Shown here piece after piece: positions 1 to 7,463 of a stretch of 21,938 nt of DNA; the first letter of the stretch is position 1; every line of letters begins with the position of its first letter. The notes beneath the pieces were generated by a model, which was not told the origin of the DNA, ran no database searches, and saw only the letters and a program-made list of their open reading frames with translations. Source of the stretch: Acinetobacter geminorum (GTDB lineage: Bacteria; Pseudomonadota; Gammaproteobacteria; Pseudomonadales; Moraxellaceae); NCBI RefSeq assembly GCF_013009345.1, contig NZ_JABELE010000030.1, forward strand, positions 1 to 21,938, written 5' to 3'. Position numbers and translations under genes: made by a program.

Positions 1-75
1 TTACGATTCAGTTCGATGATCGATTAAAAGATCATTTATAAAAAATGGAACTTACACAAAATAATTTACAGGCTC
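1..75 (+). mobile_element. 3' end of an IS256-family insertion sequence (left copy)
   Basis: Positions 3-41 read in frame as TIQFDDRLKDHL followed by TAA, which matches the usual C-terminal tail of IS256-family transposases. The terminal inverted repeat follows and ends with ACAGGCTC at position 75. The rest of the element lies left of the window. Bases 1-75 are the exact reverse complement of 21863-21937, so the same transposase 3' end faces into the window at both edges. The family call rests on the C-terminal peptide and the TGTAAATTATTTTGTGTAA-type terminus; I cannot name the specific IS. Confidence 0.8.
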
Positions 76-181
76 CAACATACCCATTATCTTCAGCTGA
101 CCATTTAACACGGTAAGTATATTGTTTACTATCCATTTAACACCCCATCATGTTTTAAGTTTATGTATAAAAGTACGATTT
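76..181. other. Integrase-proximal spacer with an 11-bp direct repeat
   Basis: There is no gene here. The stretch between the IS end and the integrase stop codon carries CCATTTAACAC twice in direct orientation, at 101-111 and 133-143 (32-bp period). Short direct repeats next to an integrase gene can be arm-type integrase sites or part of an attachment site. No tRNA end or core duplication is visible to confirm an att site. Confidence 0.35.
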
Positions 182-1381
182 TCACTTACTAGTACTTAAA
201 TAATCACCCCACCACTGCATCATTTCAGTCCGTTGAGCTAAATAGTCAGCGTGATTATAGCTGGCACGGGTACGGTTCTTATCAATATGTGAAAGTTGTG
301 CCTCAATCCAATTATCTTGGAACAAACCTGAGTCATTCAAAATGGTACTAAAAGTAGAACGTAATCCATGAGAAGATAGTTGATGTTTGCCATACCCCAT
401 CTTACGTATGGCCATATTTAGAGTATTAAAATGAATCGGTTGATTGTGTTTGCGAGGGCTAGCAAAAAGGTATTTTTCACCGTATGACCACTGCATGACG
501 TCTTTCAAAATCTCTAAAGCCTGATTTGAAAGTGGAACTAAAAAATCTGGAATCTCATGGCCTAATATAACTTTTCGTCGAAACTGTTTAATATGCAAGG
601 CAGGTATTTTCCAGATTTTTTCATTTAAATCAAAATGATGAGGCTCAGCCAATAACAATTCGGCCCCTCTCACGCCAGTATGTAATTTGAACATCAGTGC
701 TTTTTTAATAATGGGATGGGCATCCAATTTTTGTAATTTATTCTTAAAATCAGATATTTCCTCCGCTTTCAAATACGGATAATTTTTCTTGATTTTGCTG
801 TTAATGGTGATTTTATTTAAACCATGAGCGATGTTGAACTCACAATAACCCATCGCTACAGCGTAGTCATAAATTTGGTTCAAATAACTACAAGCTTTTT
901 TGACAGGTTCTTTTACTTGGCGTCCCTCTATTTTTTTGATTACTGAAACCAGGTCATAGCGCTTGATGTTTTGAAAAGGTAAATCCTGAAGGTCTGGATA
1001 AATATCTTGCTGTAAGCATCTTTCTGCTAACTGTAGTACACCACAGCGGGGTAGATCGTTGAAGGCATTCTTCAGTTTGAACTGTAACCACTCCTCCCCG
1101 ACCTTACCAAAGGTGATAAGATTAGAGGCAGTATCATGTTCAAAACAGAAATTATTGTCTTTAAAGTCATCTCTGACTTGTCGTGCCTTTTTCAGCGATA
1201 AATCAGGATAAAGACCTAACTGAATGCGTCGACGTTTTTTAGTTTGTGGATCTGTATAGCGATAGCACCAAGATTTTCTTCCACTCGGCTCAATCTTCAG
1301 GCTAAGCCCATCTTCATCGGATAAAAAACAGGTTTTTTCCTTGCAATGAGCTTGGCGAACTTTAATATCAGTAAGACTCAT
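182..1381 (-). CDS. P4-type tyrosine recombinase (integrase)
   Basis: This 399-residue site-specific recombinase of the P4 integrase class integrates and excises genomic islands or satellite prophages. The first ~75 residues form the DUF4102-like N-terminal domain (DGLSLKIEPSGRKSWCYRY, GLYPDLSLKKAR), followed by a core-binding region. The C-terminal catalytic domain shows Arg238 in HTGVRGAE, His338 and Arg341 in HGLR, His365 in LSH, and the likely nucleophile Tyr375 in ASYNHADY; the QWWGDYL tail is also typical. Length is normal and no frameshift is seen, so it looks functional. The start is the ATG at 1381-1379. It lies alone at the island edge, divergent from the secreted-protein gene, with a perfect palindrome (1449-1469) about 70 bp upstream. 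The partner attachment site is not identifiable in this window. Confidence 0.9.
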   Translation of the reverse strand: MSLTDIKVRQAHCKEKTCFLSDEDGLSLKIEPSGRKSWCYRYTDPQTKKRRRIQLGLYPDLSLKKARQVRDDFKDNNFCFEHDTASNLITFGKVGEEWLQFKLKNAFNDLPRCGVLQLAERCLQQDIYPDLQDLPFQNIKRYDLVSVIKKIEGRQVKEPVKKACSYLNQIYDYAVAMGYCEFNIAHGLNKITINSKIKKNYPYLKAEEISDFKNKLQKLDAHPIIKKALMFKLHTGVRGAELLLAEPHHFDLNEKIWKIPALHIKQFRRKVILGHEIPDFLVPLSNQALEILKDVMQWSYGEKYLFASPRKHNQPIHFNTLNMAIRKMGYGKHQLSSHGLRSTFSTILNDSGLFQDNWIEAQLSHIDKNRTRASYNHADYLAQRTEMMQWWGDYLSTSK

Positions 1382-1448
1382 GGAATTTAAATGAAACCTA
1401 ATAAGGGGTTGATTGGATCAATTATATCAAAATAGAACGCTTTATATA

Positions 1449-1469
1449 TGATGCGTATGATACGCATCA
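1449..1469. promoter_or_regulatory. Perfect palindrome, candidate operator
   Basis: TGATGCGTA-TGA-TACGCATCA is a 9-bp perfect inverted repeat with a 3-bp spacer, flanked by an imperfect AT extension. It lies 68 bp upstream of the integrase start, in the divergent region between the integrase and the secreted-protein gene. Its size suits a homodimeric repressor. No regulator gene sits next to it, so the binding protein is unknown. Confidence 0.45.
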
Positions 1470-1680
1470 CATATTTTTATAAGTATCTGTTAAATAAAGT
1501 TTATATCTAGATTGGCTATTCCTTAGTGACCAAATAATTAACCATTGATTTCGCAAGTCTTAAATTAGCATTTGAAGTGCAACTCTATGTTATGACTATT
1601 CACAGTTCTGTTCCATGATTCATGGTTACTTATTACTTATGTTACTATGTCAGGGGCGATACAAGAATTAAGGTAACCTT

Positions 1681-2112
1681 ATGAAAATAGCGAATACGAA
1701 ATTACTAGCTGGTGCTTTTATGGCCCTAACTTTAACTATGCTTAGCCCAGCCGTACTTGCAAATGATAACAATGATATACGAAAGACTGTTGTAGTTAAG
1801 TTTGCAAAAAAAGCTTACTCTGCAAATTATTACGGAAGGATAGAGGGATACAAGTATGATTCCTACAAATTTTATGCTAAAAAAGGGCAAAAGTTAAAAG
1901 TGAAGTTGACTGGAGGAAATGTTGAAGCTTACTTATGGGGTAATCAATTAAAAGACTCCATCAATATTGGAGAATATTCTCCAGAGCTTGATGATAATGG
2001 TATTTATATTTTACCTGCTTCAGGTGAGTATGAAATTAGAGTATTACAACCTAGATCACAGGCAAGAAGAGATAAAAAACCTCAATACTGGATGAGTATT
2101 AACATTAAATAA
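1681..2112 (+). CDS. Small secreted protein, PPC/PliG-like beta fold (tentative)
   Basis: This 143-residue exported protein has a classic Sec signal peptide: a Lys-rich start, a hydrophobic stretch over residues ~9-25, and a likely signal peptidase I site after AVLA (residue 27). The mature ~116 residues are Lys/Tyr-rich and predicted basic. The pattern YKFYAKKGQKLKVKL...ILPASGEYEIRVLQPRS resembles the small beta-sandwich seen in pre-peptidase C-terminal domains and in PliG-type inhibitors of g-type lysozyme; that assignment is from pattern only. AAGGT about 8 bases before ATG serves as ribosome binding site. It stands alone beside the integrase, so it may be island cargo. No catalytic residues are apparent; an inhibitor or binding role in the periplasm is possible but unproven. 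Confidence 0.7.
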   Translation: MKIANTKLLAGAFMALTLTMLSPAVLANDNNDIRKTVVVKFAKKAYSANYYGRIEGYKYDSYKFYAKKGQKLKVKLTGGNVEAYLWGNQLKDSINIGEYSPELDDNGIYILPASGEYEIRVLQPRSQARRDKKPQYWMSINIK

Positions 2113-2522
2113 AGACTTGCTAGATTCTTTTAAGCTTTTATACGAGGGTTCAAAAACTATTGCCAGTTAAGCGGGGCGTGATTTTTACGCATATGTGTTT
2201 ATGTTATTAAAATGATATAGATTACTTGTTTAATACCCCAAGGAATAATTTAATCTTGCTGTGCGTTAGTCACTTTTCTTTCAAAAGTTGATTATATCTT
2301 TCAACGTAACCGTCGTGATATTCAAGCCCTTTTGATAGGAATTTGCAGTGAAAGAATAGGCGAAACTTGTCTTAAATAATGGTAATTCCTTATCTTTAAA
2401 ATAGAGAACGCCCGATGAAATTCATTAGGCGTTTACTTTAAATAAGTGTCAGCTTATTTTATAATCATATGTACTTGTCAATCATGATTCTTTTTCTCAA
2501 TTGCGTTAAAAAAACAATTTTG
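2113..2522. other. 410-bp intergenic region without a recognisable gene
   Basis: No gene is supported here. On the minus strand a 33-codon open stretch (2371-2270) ends with GYVERYNQLLKEK and a stop, but it is preceded directly by a stop and has no start codon. It may be a gene remnant or chance. The region ends with two hairpins near the GST gene: AACGCC/GGCGTT (2407-2433) and AAATAAG/CTTATTT (2440-2459). Confidence 0.5.
2407..2433. terminator. Hairpin downstream of the GST gene
   Basis: AACGCC (2407-2412) pairs with GGCGTT (2428-2433), and ATGAA/TTCAT pair inside, giving a long stem. It follows the 3' end of the minus-strand GST/CurA-type operon by about 90 bp. No strong U-tract follows on either strand, so terminator function is only plausible. 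Confidence 0.4.
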
Positions 2523-3161
2523 CTATTTTTGACTTTTCACACCATTTTGTTCAATTTGTACTGCGACTTGCCAGCTAGGTAGTTGGCTTAAACCTGCTAC
2601 ATAACGTTGGATATGGGGATAATTTTCACCTTGTCCCATATGATAAATTAAAGCATGTAGTCCAAAGCCCATCATAAAGTCAGCACCGGTTAAACGGTCT
2701 GCCACTAGAAATTCTTTATCTTTTAAATATTCATTTAAATGGCCAAATACCTTATCGAACTCAACTTGAGTATAATTTTCTAGAAATACCAACTTCGTGC
2801 CTTGCTTGGTTTCTATCGCATTAAACGTTTTTAACAAAAATGGCAGCATGGCAGAGCTTTCTGAGAAATGAATCCACTGTAGATAATCGACATAGGTAGG
2901 TTCATCCATATCTGGTGCTAAATGCGGCGCAAGTTTCTGAATTAATAACTCAACGATTGCGCCTGACTCTGCAATAACTTTGCCATCCCATTCCAATACT
3001 GGAGATTTCCCTAAAGGATGGATGGTTTTTAAAGATTCAGGGGCCAAATGCGTGCTTGAGTCACGATAATAGCGTTTCAGCTCATAGGGCTGCTTGATTT
3101 CTTCAAGTAACCACAAAATGCGAAAAGAACGTGATTGATCTAAATGATGTAGTGTAATCAT
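2523..3161 (-). CDS. Glutathione S-transferase family protein
   Basis: This 212-residue cytosolic GST would conjugate electrophiles to glutathione. The N-terminal thioredoxin-like domain (residues 1-~80) shows QSRSFRILWLLEE, the cis-proline motif GKSPVLEW (Pro54) and the glutathione-binding ESGAI (Glu65-Ser66). The helical C-terminal domain runs from ~85 to the end and contains ADFMMGF near residue 160. The start is supported by AGGA seven bases before ATG. It lies 16 bp downstream of the CurA-type reductase and is almost certainly cotranscribed with it. Reductive and conjugative attack on unsaturated carbonyls would be complementary. Substrate cannot be named from sequence. Confidence 0.9.
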   Translation of the reverse strand: MITLHHLDQSRSFRILWLLEEIKQPYELKRYYRDSSTHLAPESLKTIHPLGKSPVLEWDGKVIAESGAIVELLIQKLAPHLAPDMDEPTYVDYLQWIHFSESSAMLPFLLKTFNAIETKQGTKLVFLENYTQVEFDKVFGHLNEYLKDKEFLVADRLTGADFMMGFGLHALIYHMGQGENYPHIQRYVAGLSQLPSWQVAVQIEQNGVKSQK

Positions 3162-3177
3162 AATAATTCCTATTTTT

Positions 3178-4200
3178 TCAAATTTTTACAACCACTTTGC
3201 CAAAGTTTTCGCCTTTTAACATACCATTGAAAGCATTGATCGTGTTATCTAAACCTTGCACCATATGCTCTTTATATTTGATTTTTCCGTCTTTCAACCA
3301 GTCAGACATTTGCTGATTGAATTCCGGATACTGACTGCCATAATCATCAAAAATAATAAAGCCTTGCATGCGAATACGCTTTTTTAAAAGGGTGGAAATA
3401 AAGCCCGGTAAACGGTCTGGCCCTTGTGCTTGCTCGGTAGCGTTATACTGGGAAACCACACCACACACCGGTACACGTGCCGCAGAGTTAAGCAATGGCC
3501 ATACCGCATCAAACACTTTACCCCCTACATTCTCATAATAAATATCAATACCGGTGGGAACTGCTTGTTGTAATTGTTCTGCAAAATTTTCATCATGATG
3601 ATTGATACAAGCATCGAAGCCGAGTTCTTCTACTGCATAACGGCATTTTTCAGCCCCACCTGCGACGCCAACCACGCGACAACCTTTAATTTTGCCAATC
3701 TGTCCAACCGTAGCACCCACAGGTCCCATTGCAGCTGCAACGACTAAAGTTTCACCGGCTTTAGGCTGACCAATGTCCAACAACCCCATATAAGCAGTAA
3801 ATCCTGGCATTCCCAAAATACCCAATGCCCAAGATGGATGTTCAGGTTGCATACCTAAGCTTTGACAGGCAGACCCATTAGAAATTGCGTAGCCCTGCCA
3901 GCCATTTCCGGAAAGAACCCACTCGCCTTCTTTGAATTTTGGGTTTTTAAAGGCCATCACTTGACTGACTGTTCCACCGACCATCACTTCGCCAATTTCA
4001 ACCGGTGCTGCATATGAAGGAGCATCACTCATGCGACCACGCATATAAGGATCGAGTGACAAGTAAATGGTTTTTAACAATATCTCGCCTTGTTTAAGTT
4101 CATTGAGTTCAACTTGCTCAATACGAAAATCGCTGTGTTTTGGCTCACCCACTGGCCGTTTAGCTAAAACGATGCGTTGATTAATAACTGTTTCACACAT
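3178..4200 (-). CDS. NADP-dependent enone reductase, CurA/PTGR (zinc-less MDR) family
   Basis: This 340-residue medium-chain reductase resembles curcumin reductase CurA and prostaglandin/leukotriene B4 reductases, which reduce the C=C bond of alpha,beta-unsaturated ketones with NADPH. The N-terminal catalytic half has YLSLDPYMRGRM (about residues 46-57), the hallmark of this subfamily. The Rossmann site AAAMGPVGATVGQ lies at ~155-167, with IYYENVGG further on. No catalytic or structural zinc cysteines are present, as expected. GGAG five bases before ATG supports the start. It is the first gene of a two-gene operon with the GST, divergent from the NemR-like repressor. A TAGACC-18 bp-TATAAC promoter can be read between them, overlapped by the putative operator at 4298-4312. 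Confidence 0.9.
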   Translation of the reverse strand: MCETVINQRIVLAKRPVGEPKHSDFRIEQVELNELKQGEILLKTIYLSLDPYMRGRMSDAPSYAAPVEIGEVMVGGTVSQVMAFKNPKFKEGEWVLSGNGWQGYAISNGSACQSLGMQPEHPSWALGILGMPGFTAYMGLLDIGQPKAGETLVVAAAMGPVGATVGQIGKIKGCRVVGVAGGAEKCRYAVEELGFDACINHHDENFAEQLQQAVPTGIDIYYENVGGKVFDAVWPLLNSAARVPVCGVVSQYNATEQAQGPDRLPGFISTLLKKRIRMQGFIIFDDYGSQYPEFNQQMSDWLKDGKIKYKEHMVQGLDNTINAFNGMLKGENFGKVVVKI

Positions 4201-4282
4201 ATAACTCCATGTTTTATTTGGAAGTATTTCTCTTCACAATCAAAAATTATGATTAAAATTTCTTTACATCCATTGTAGAGGA

Positions 4283-4323
4283 GTTATAATAAAAAACAAT
4301 ACGACTGGTCTATTTTTTATAAT
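4283..4323. promoter_or_regulatory. Divergent promoter with NemR-type operator
   Basis: The minus-strand sequence TAGACCAGTCGTATT (4298-4312) is one perfect half-site plus a degenerate one of the TAGAC-N5-GTCTA dyad also found at 8745-8759. For the CurA-type gene (-), a -35 of TAGACC (4307-4312) and a -10 of TATAAC (4283-4288) are spaced 18 bp. For the TetR gene (+), a -10 of TATAAT lies at 4318-4323. One repressor bound here would cover both promoters, the classic autoregulated divergent arrangement. Confidence 0.65.
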
Positions 4324-4339
4324 AGAGTAAATAATTAAT

Positions 4340-4948
4340 ATGAAGCCTAATCCTATTAAAAAGTCTGAAGCGAAGCGCTTACACATTCTTAACACCAGTT
4401 CAGACCTGATTTTGCATAAAGGTTTTACTGGTGTAGGATTACAGGAAATTTTACAGAGCTGTGAGATCCCCAAAGGCTCATTTTATCATTATTTCCAATC
4501 CAAGGAAGCTTTCGGATGTGAATTGGTACAGCATTATGTGGATAATTACCAAGTCTGTTTAAATGATGTATGGCGTAGCGATAAATCTCCTTATCAAAAG
4601 CTGATTGAGTATTTTAATTTATGGATAGAAGATCCTGAAACACAGTGTGGTTGGGCGGATAGTTGTTTAATTGTGAAACTTGCCGCAGAAGTTGCCGATC
4701 TATCTGAAGATATGCGCTCCATTATGTCCGCTGGCGTGGATGATGTAATCGAGCGTATTGCTGGTTTAATTGATTTGGGAAAACAGGATCAGTCTATCCA
4801 AGCAGATACTGAGGCCTCGACTTTGGCACAAGTACTTTACCAAATGTGGTTAGGTGCAGCATTATTGAGTAAGTTGCAAAAAGATAAAACACCATTACAT
4901 CAAGCTCTGAGAGCAACTAAATTTCTATTAAAAAGTGAAGTTTCTTAA
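4340..4948 (+). CDS. nemR: NemR-like TetR-family repressor, electrophile/redox sensing
   Basis: This 202-residue TetR/AcrR-family regulator has an N-terminal helix-turn-helix around residues 12-58 (GFTGVGLQEILQ, then PKGSFYHYFQSKEAFG). The ligand domain contains SCLIVKLAAEVADLSEDMRS, close to E. coli NemR. Cys109 aligns with the NemR reactive cysteine (Cys106) that senses hypochlorite and methylglyoxal-type electrophiles; another cysteine lies at 103. It is transcribed divergently from the CurA-type/GST operon, and the operator-like dyad sits in the shared promoter. E. coli nemR precedes nemA; here a nemA-type gene lies about 1.5 kb away on the other strand, supporting the assignment. The ribosome binding site is weak. 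Direct repression of the neighbours is inferred. Confidence 0.88.
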   Translation: MKPNPIKKSEAKRLHILNTSSDLILHKGFTGVGLQEILQSCEIPKGSFYHYFQSKEAFGCELVQHYVDNYQVCLNDVWRSDKSPYQKLIEYFNLWIEDPETQCGWADSCLIVKLAAEVADLSEDMRSIMSAGVDDVIERIAGLIDLGKQDQSIQADTEASTLAQVLYQMWLGAALLSKLQKDKTPLHQALRATKFLLKSEVS

Positions 4949-5052
4949 AAATTAGATTAAATATCAATTACATAATTAATGACAGCAGCCCAATGATTAC
5001 TTATTAATGTGTTGTTATTAGATCAATTTACAATCCATGAGTATAGCGCACA

Positions 5053-5283
5053 ATGAATTCTCCTTCTAAAGCCCTCATGACTCGTATTTTAGTCGGATAT
5101 TTAGGCTTATATCCCACACTATTACTGGTACTCACTTTATTAAAGCCAATTACTCATCATCAAAGTTTCCCGATGATGGTGTTGATTGAAGTCATAGTAT
5201 TAGTGCCAGTAACGCAACTGATTTCTTTCCCACTGGCAGGTTGGCTCATTACACGGCTAAAAAATTTTAAGAATTTGTTTTAA
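5053..5283 (+). CDS. Small two-helix inner-membrane protein
   Basis: This 76-residue protein has two predicted transmembrane segments (about residues 12-30 and 41-65), a short polar loop (KPITHHQSF) and a basic C-terminal tail (RLKNFKNLF), compatible with both ends in the cytoplasm. I do not recognise a family. It is preceded by a weak ribosome site and followed by a strong stem-loop, consistent with a real transcription unit. It sits between the NemR-like regulator and the ene-reductase, so a link to stress response is possible but not shown. Confidence 0.6.
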   Translation: MNSPSKALMTRILVGYLGLYPTLLLVLTLLKPITHHQSFPMMVLIEVIVLVPVTQLISFPLAGWLITRLKNFKNLF

Positions 5284-5317
5284 GAAGAAATTGTGCTGGC
5301 AACAGCAATCCTAAGTC

Positions 5318-5352
5318 GTTATTTTGCCAACCACAAAGGTTGGCAAAATAAC
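5318..5352. terminator. Bidirectional terminator between convergent genes
   Basis: A perfect 15-bp stem, GTTATTTTGCCAACC (5318-5332) with GGTTGGCAAAATAAC (5338-5352) and a 5-base loop, separates the small membrane-protein gene (+) from the ene-reductase gene (-). The AT-rich base of the stem supplies A/U tracts in both directions. Confidence 0.8.
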
Positions 5353-5366
5353 TCATTAAGTCAATA

Positions 5367-6494
5367 TTAATCTGCGTAAGCTGGATAATCAATATAGCCT
5401 TTTTCCGTCCCACCATACATAGTGCTTGCATCTACTGCATTCAATGGCCAGCCATTGGCGATACGATCGGGTAAATCTGGATTCGCAATAAATGGGCGTC
5501 CAAATGCAATTAAATCGGCCAGACCTGCCTCTAAAATTCGAGTCCCTCTTTCTGCCGTATATCGACCTGCATAAATAATCCGACCACTGAAAGTGTCTCT
5601 GACATCTTTACGAAAATCATGAGGAAGTTCTGGTGCATTATCCCAATCAGCTTCTGCAATAGATAAATAGGCAATCCCAACTTCTTCAAGTATCTTTATT
5701 GCCTCAATATAAGTGACATGTGGATCATCTTCAACCAACCCCATGTAAACACGATCTTCCTCTGTACTTTCAAATAGCGGGGCAAAACGCACTCCTAAAC
5801 GATCTGCACCAACCACCTCAGCAACTGCCTCTACTACTTCACGTAAAAAACGCAAACGATTGTTTAGTGATCCACCATATTCATCTTCACGATGGTTACT
5901 ATGTGCAGAGATAAATTGGTTCACCAAATAACCATTTGCACAATGAATTTCAACTCCATCAAAACCAGCAGCCAAGGCATTACGCGCTGCTTGAGCATAG
6001 AGTTGCACTAATTCTTTAACTTCTGCATTGCTTAAAGCACGTGGCATTGAAGGATCAGCCAAGGCCCCCGCATTGGGCCCGGTCTCAATAAAGACTTTAA
6101 CATTACTATCAGCCCTAATAGCCGAAGGCGCGACCGGTGATGCATGATCGGGTTGCAAAGATGTATGTGAAACACGCCCAACATGCCAAAGTTGTGCAAA
6201 AATAATGCCTCCTTTAGCATGCACTGCTTCCGTCACTTTACACCATCCAGCAATCTGTTCAGGGCTGTAAATACCGGGAGTCCAAGCATAGCCTTGACCA
6301 CGTGGCTCGATTTGCGTACCTTCGGTGACCATAAATCCTGCCCCGGCACGCTGTTGATAATAGGTTGCCATCAGTTCATTTGGAATATTCCCTGGCTGAG
6401 TACTGCGCGACCGCGTTAATGGTGGCAATACAATACGGTTTTGCAAAACATAAGGGCCTAAGCTTAAGTTTTGAAAAAGTTTGCTGGCTTTCAT
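5367..6494 (-). CDS. nemA: Old yellow enzyme family ene-reductase, NemA type
   Basis: This 375-residue FMN-dependent reductase reduces activated alkenes (enones, maleimides) and nitrate esters with NADPH. It is collinear with E. coli NemA. PPLTRSRS (Thr27) lies near the flavin, followed by the flavin-site Gln in QLWHVGR (Gln101). The substrate-anchoring pair is His184 and Asn187 in HCANGYL, with Tyr189 as the usual proton donor, then SNHREDEYGGS and the C-terminal GRPFIANPDLP and YGGTEKGYIDYP. The HxxN variant (Asn rather than the second His of E. coli NemA) is common among OYEs. It is third in order yqhD, hsp31-like, nemA on the minus strand, but 201 bp with a structured element separate it from its upstream neighbour, so it may have its own promoter. 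Confidence 0.93.
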   Translation of the reverse strand: MKASKLFQNLSLGPYVLQNRIVLPPLTRSRSTQPGNIPNELMATYYQQRAGAGFMVTEGTQIEPRGQGYAWTPGIYSPEQIAGWCKVTEAVHAKGGIIFAQLWHVGRVSHTSLQPDHASPVAPSAIRADSNVKVFIETGPNAGALADPSMPRALSNAEVKELVQLYAQAARNALAAGFDGVEIHCANGYLVNQFISAHSNHREDEYGGSLNNRLRFLREVVEAVAEVVGADRLGVRFAPLFESTEEDRVYMGLVEDDPHVTYIEAIKILEEVGIAYLSIAEADWDNAPELPHDFRKDVRDTFSGRIIYAGRYTAERGTRILEAGLADLIAFGRPFIANPDLPDRIANGWPLNAVDASTMYGGTEKGYIDYPAYAD

Positions 6495-6537
6495 TTTATT
6501 GTATCCAAGTCATCATGGCTTAATTGATCTAAATTAA

Positions 6538-6623
6538 AAAATAACCTTCCTTCCTGTATATAGAAAAATAAAGGAAGGAAAGCTATTCACTCAGGCCCGT
6601 CACCATTAAGTGAGGGTTATTTT
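6538..6623 (-). terminator. Nested three-way-junction structure, probable terminator
   Basis: A 9-bp closing stem, AAAATAACC (6538-6546) with GGTTATTTT (6615-6623), encloses two hairpins: TTCCTTCC/GGAAGGAA (6547-6554 with 6573-6580) and TCACT/AGTGA (6587-6591 with 6609-6613). On the minus strand the closing stem runs into GGTTATTTTTTAATTT, a U-rich tail, as expected for termination after the Hsp31-type gene. The junction architecture is more elaborate than a simple terminator. Confidence 0.55.
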
Positions 6624-6695
6624 GCTTATTGCGCCAGTTGCTCAGAGTCAGAAGTTTATTCGCTGCTAAGCACCACAACAAACACTAGCTACTCT

Positions 6696-7373
6696 TTATT
6701 TCAACAATTGAAGTAATGCTGTAGCGGTTGCAGCAGAAGATGCTGGATTTTGTCCAGTAACCAGCAAGCCATCTACTTGAACATATACTTGCCAATCATC
6801 CACTTTAGAATAATGACCACCGTTTTCTTTAAGCATGTCTTCAACTAAAAATGGTACAATTTCGGTCAAACCTACAGCGGCCTCCTCAGTATTGGTGAAA
6901 CCAGTCACTAATTTACCGCTAACTAAAGGCGCTCCATTACTCGCTTTCACATGACGAAGAACACCTGGGGCATGACACACTGCTGCAACAGGTTTGCCAG
7001 ACTGAATCGCCTGTTCAATCAGAGAAATTGAAATCGGATCTTCTGCTAAATCCCACAATGGGCCATGTCCGCCTGGATAAAACACTGCATCATAATCAGT
7101 TACAGAGATTTCGCTAAGTTTATGCGTCTGTGCCAATGCTTGCATTGCAGTTGGATCAGCTTCAAAACGATGAGTGGTTTCAGTTTGTGCTTCTGCTAAA
7201 TTACTTTTCGGATCTAGTGGTGGCTGCCCACCTTGAGGTGACGCCAGCGTAACTTCAGCACCAGAGTCAATAAAGGTGTAATACGGTGCAGCAAGTTCTT
7301 CTAGCCAGAAACCTGTTTTCTTACCAGTATTGCCAAGTTGATCATGTGAGGTTAAAACGATTAAAATTTTCAT
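6696..7373 (-). CDS. DJ-1/PfpI family protein, Hsp31-like (glyoxalase III type)
   Basis: This 225-residue DJ-1 superfamily enzyme belongs to the Hsp31/class I-like branch, whose members convert methylglyoxal to lactate without glutathione. The nucleophile elbow AAVCHAPG places Cys133 and His134, and the acidic partner is Glu25 in GFWLEELAAPYYTF, an Hsp31 signature. YPGGHGPLWDL (99-109) and TNTEE complete the family pattern. An open frame extends 12 codons upstream, but the start chosen is the ATG encoding MKILIV at 7373, preceded by GGAAAA at proper spacing; the upstream ATG has no ribosome site. It lies 90 bp downstream of the YqhD gene and is probably cotranscribed. The glyoxalase role is inferred from the triad. 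Confidence 0.88.
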   Translation of the reverse strand: MKILIVLTSHDQLGNTGKKTGFWLEELAAPYYTFIDSGAEVTLASPQGGQPPLDPKSNLAEAQTETTHRFEADPTAMQALAQTHKLSEISVTDYDAVFYPGGHGPLWDLAEDPISISLIEQAIQSGKPVAAVCHAPGVLRHVKASNGAPLVSGKLVTGFTNTEEAAVGLTEIVPFLVEDMLKENGGHYSKVDDWQVYVQVDGLLVTGQNPASSAATATALLQLLK

Positions 7374-7463
7374 GTTATTTTTCCGATAATTTTCAGGATT
7401 TAGGAGCATTGTTGCATGATCACTTGCCGTGTGGCGTGAGCATGCCAGATACGCGCATTTAGC

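Noticed and set aside
76..181. tRNA-embedded attachment site next to the integrase
   Set aside because: No tRNA acceptor/T-arm sequence or CCA-terminated fold is visible; only a short direct repeat is present.
4264..4473. 69-residue open frame antisense to the NemR-like gene
   Set aside because: It overlaps the well-supported regulator and its divergent promoter, has no ribosome site and no recognisable domain.
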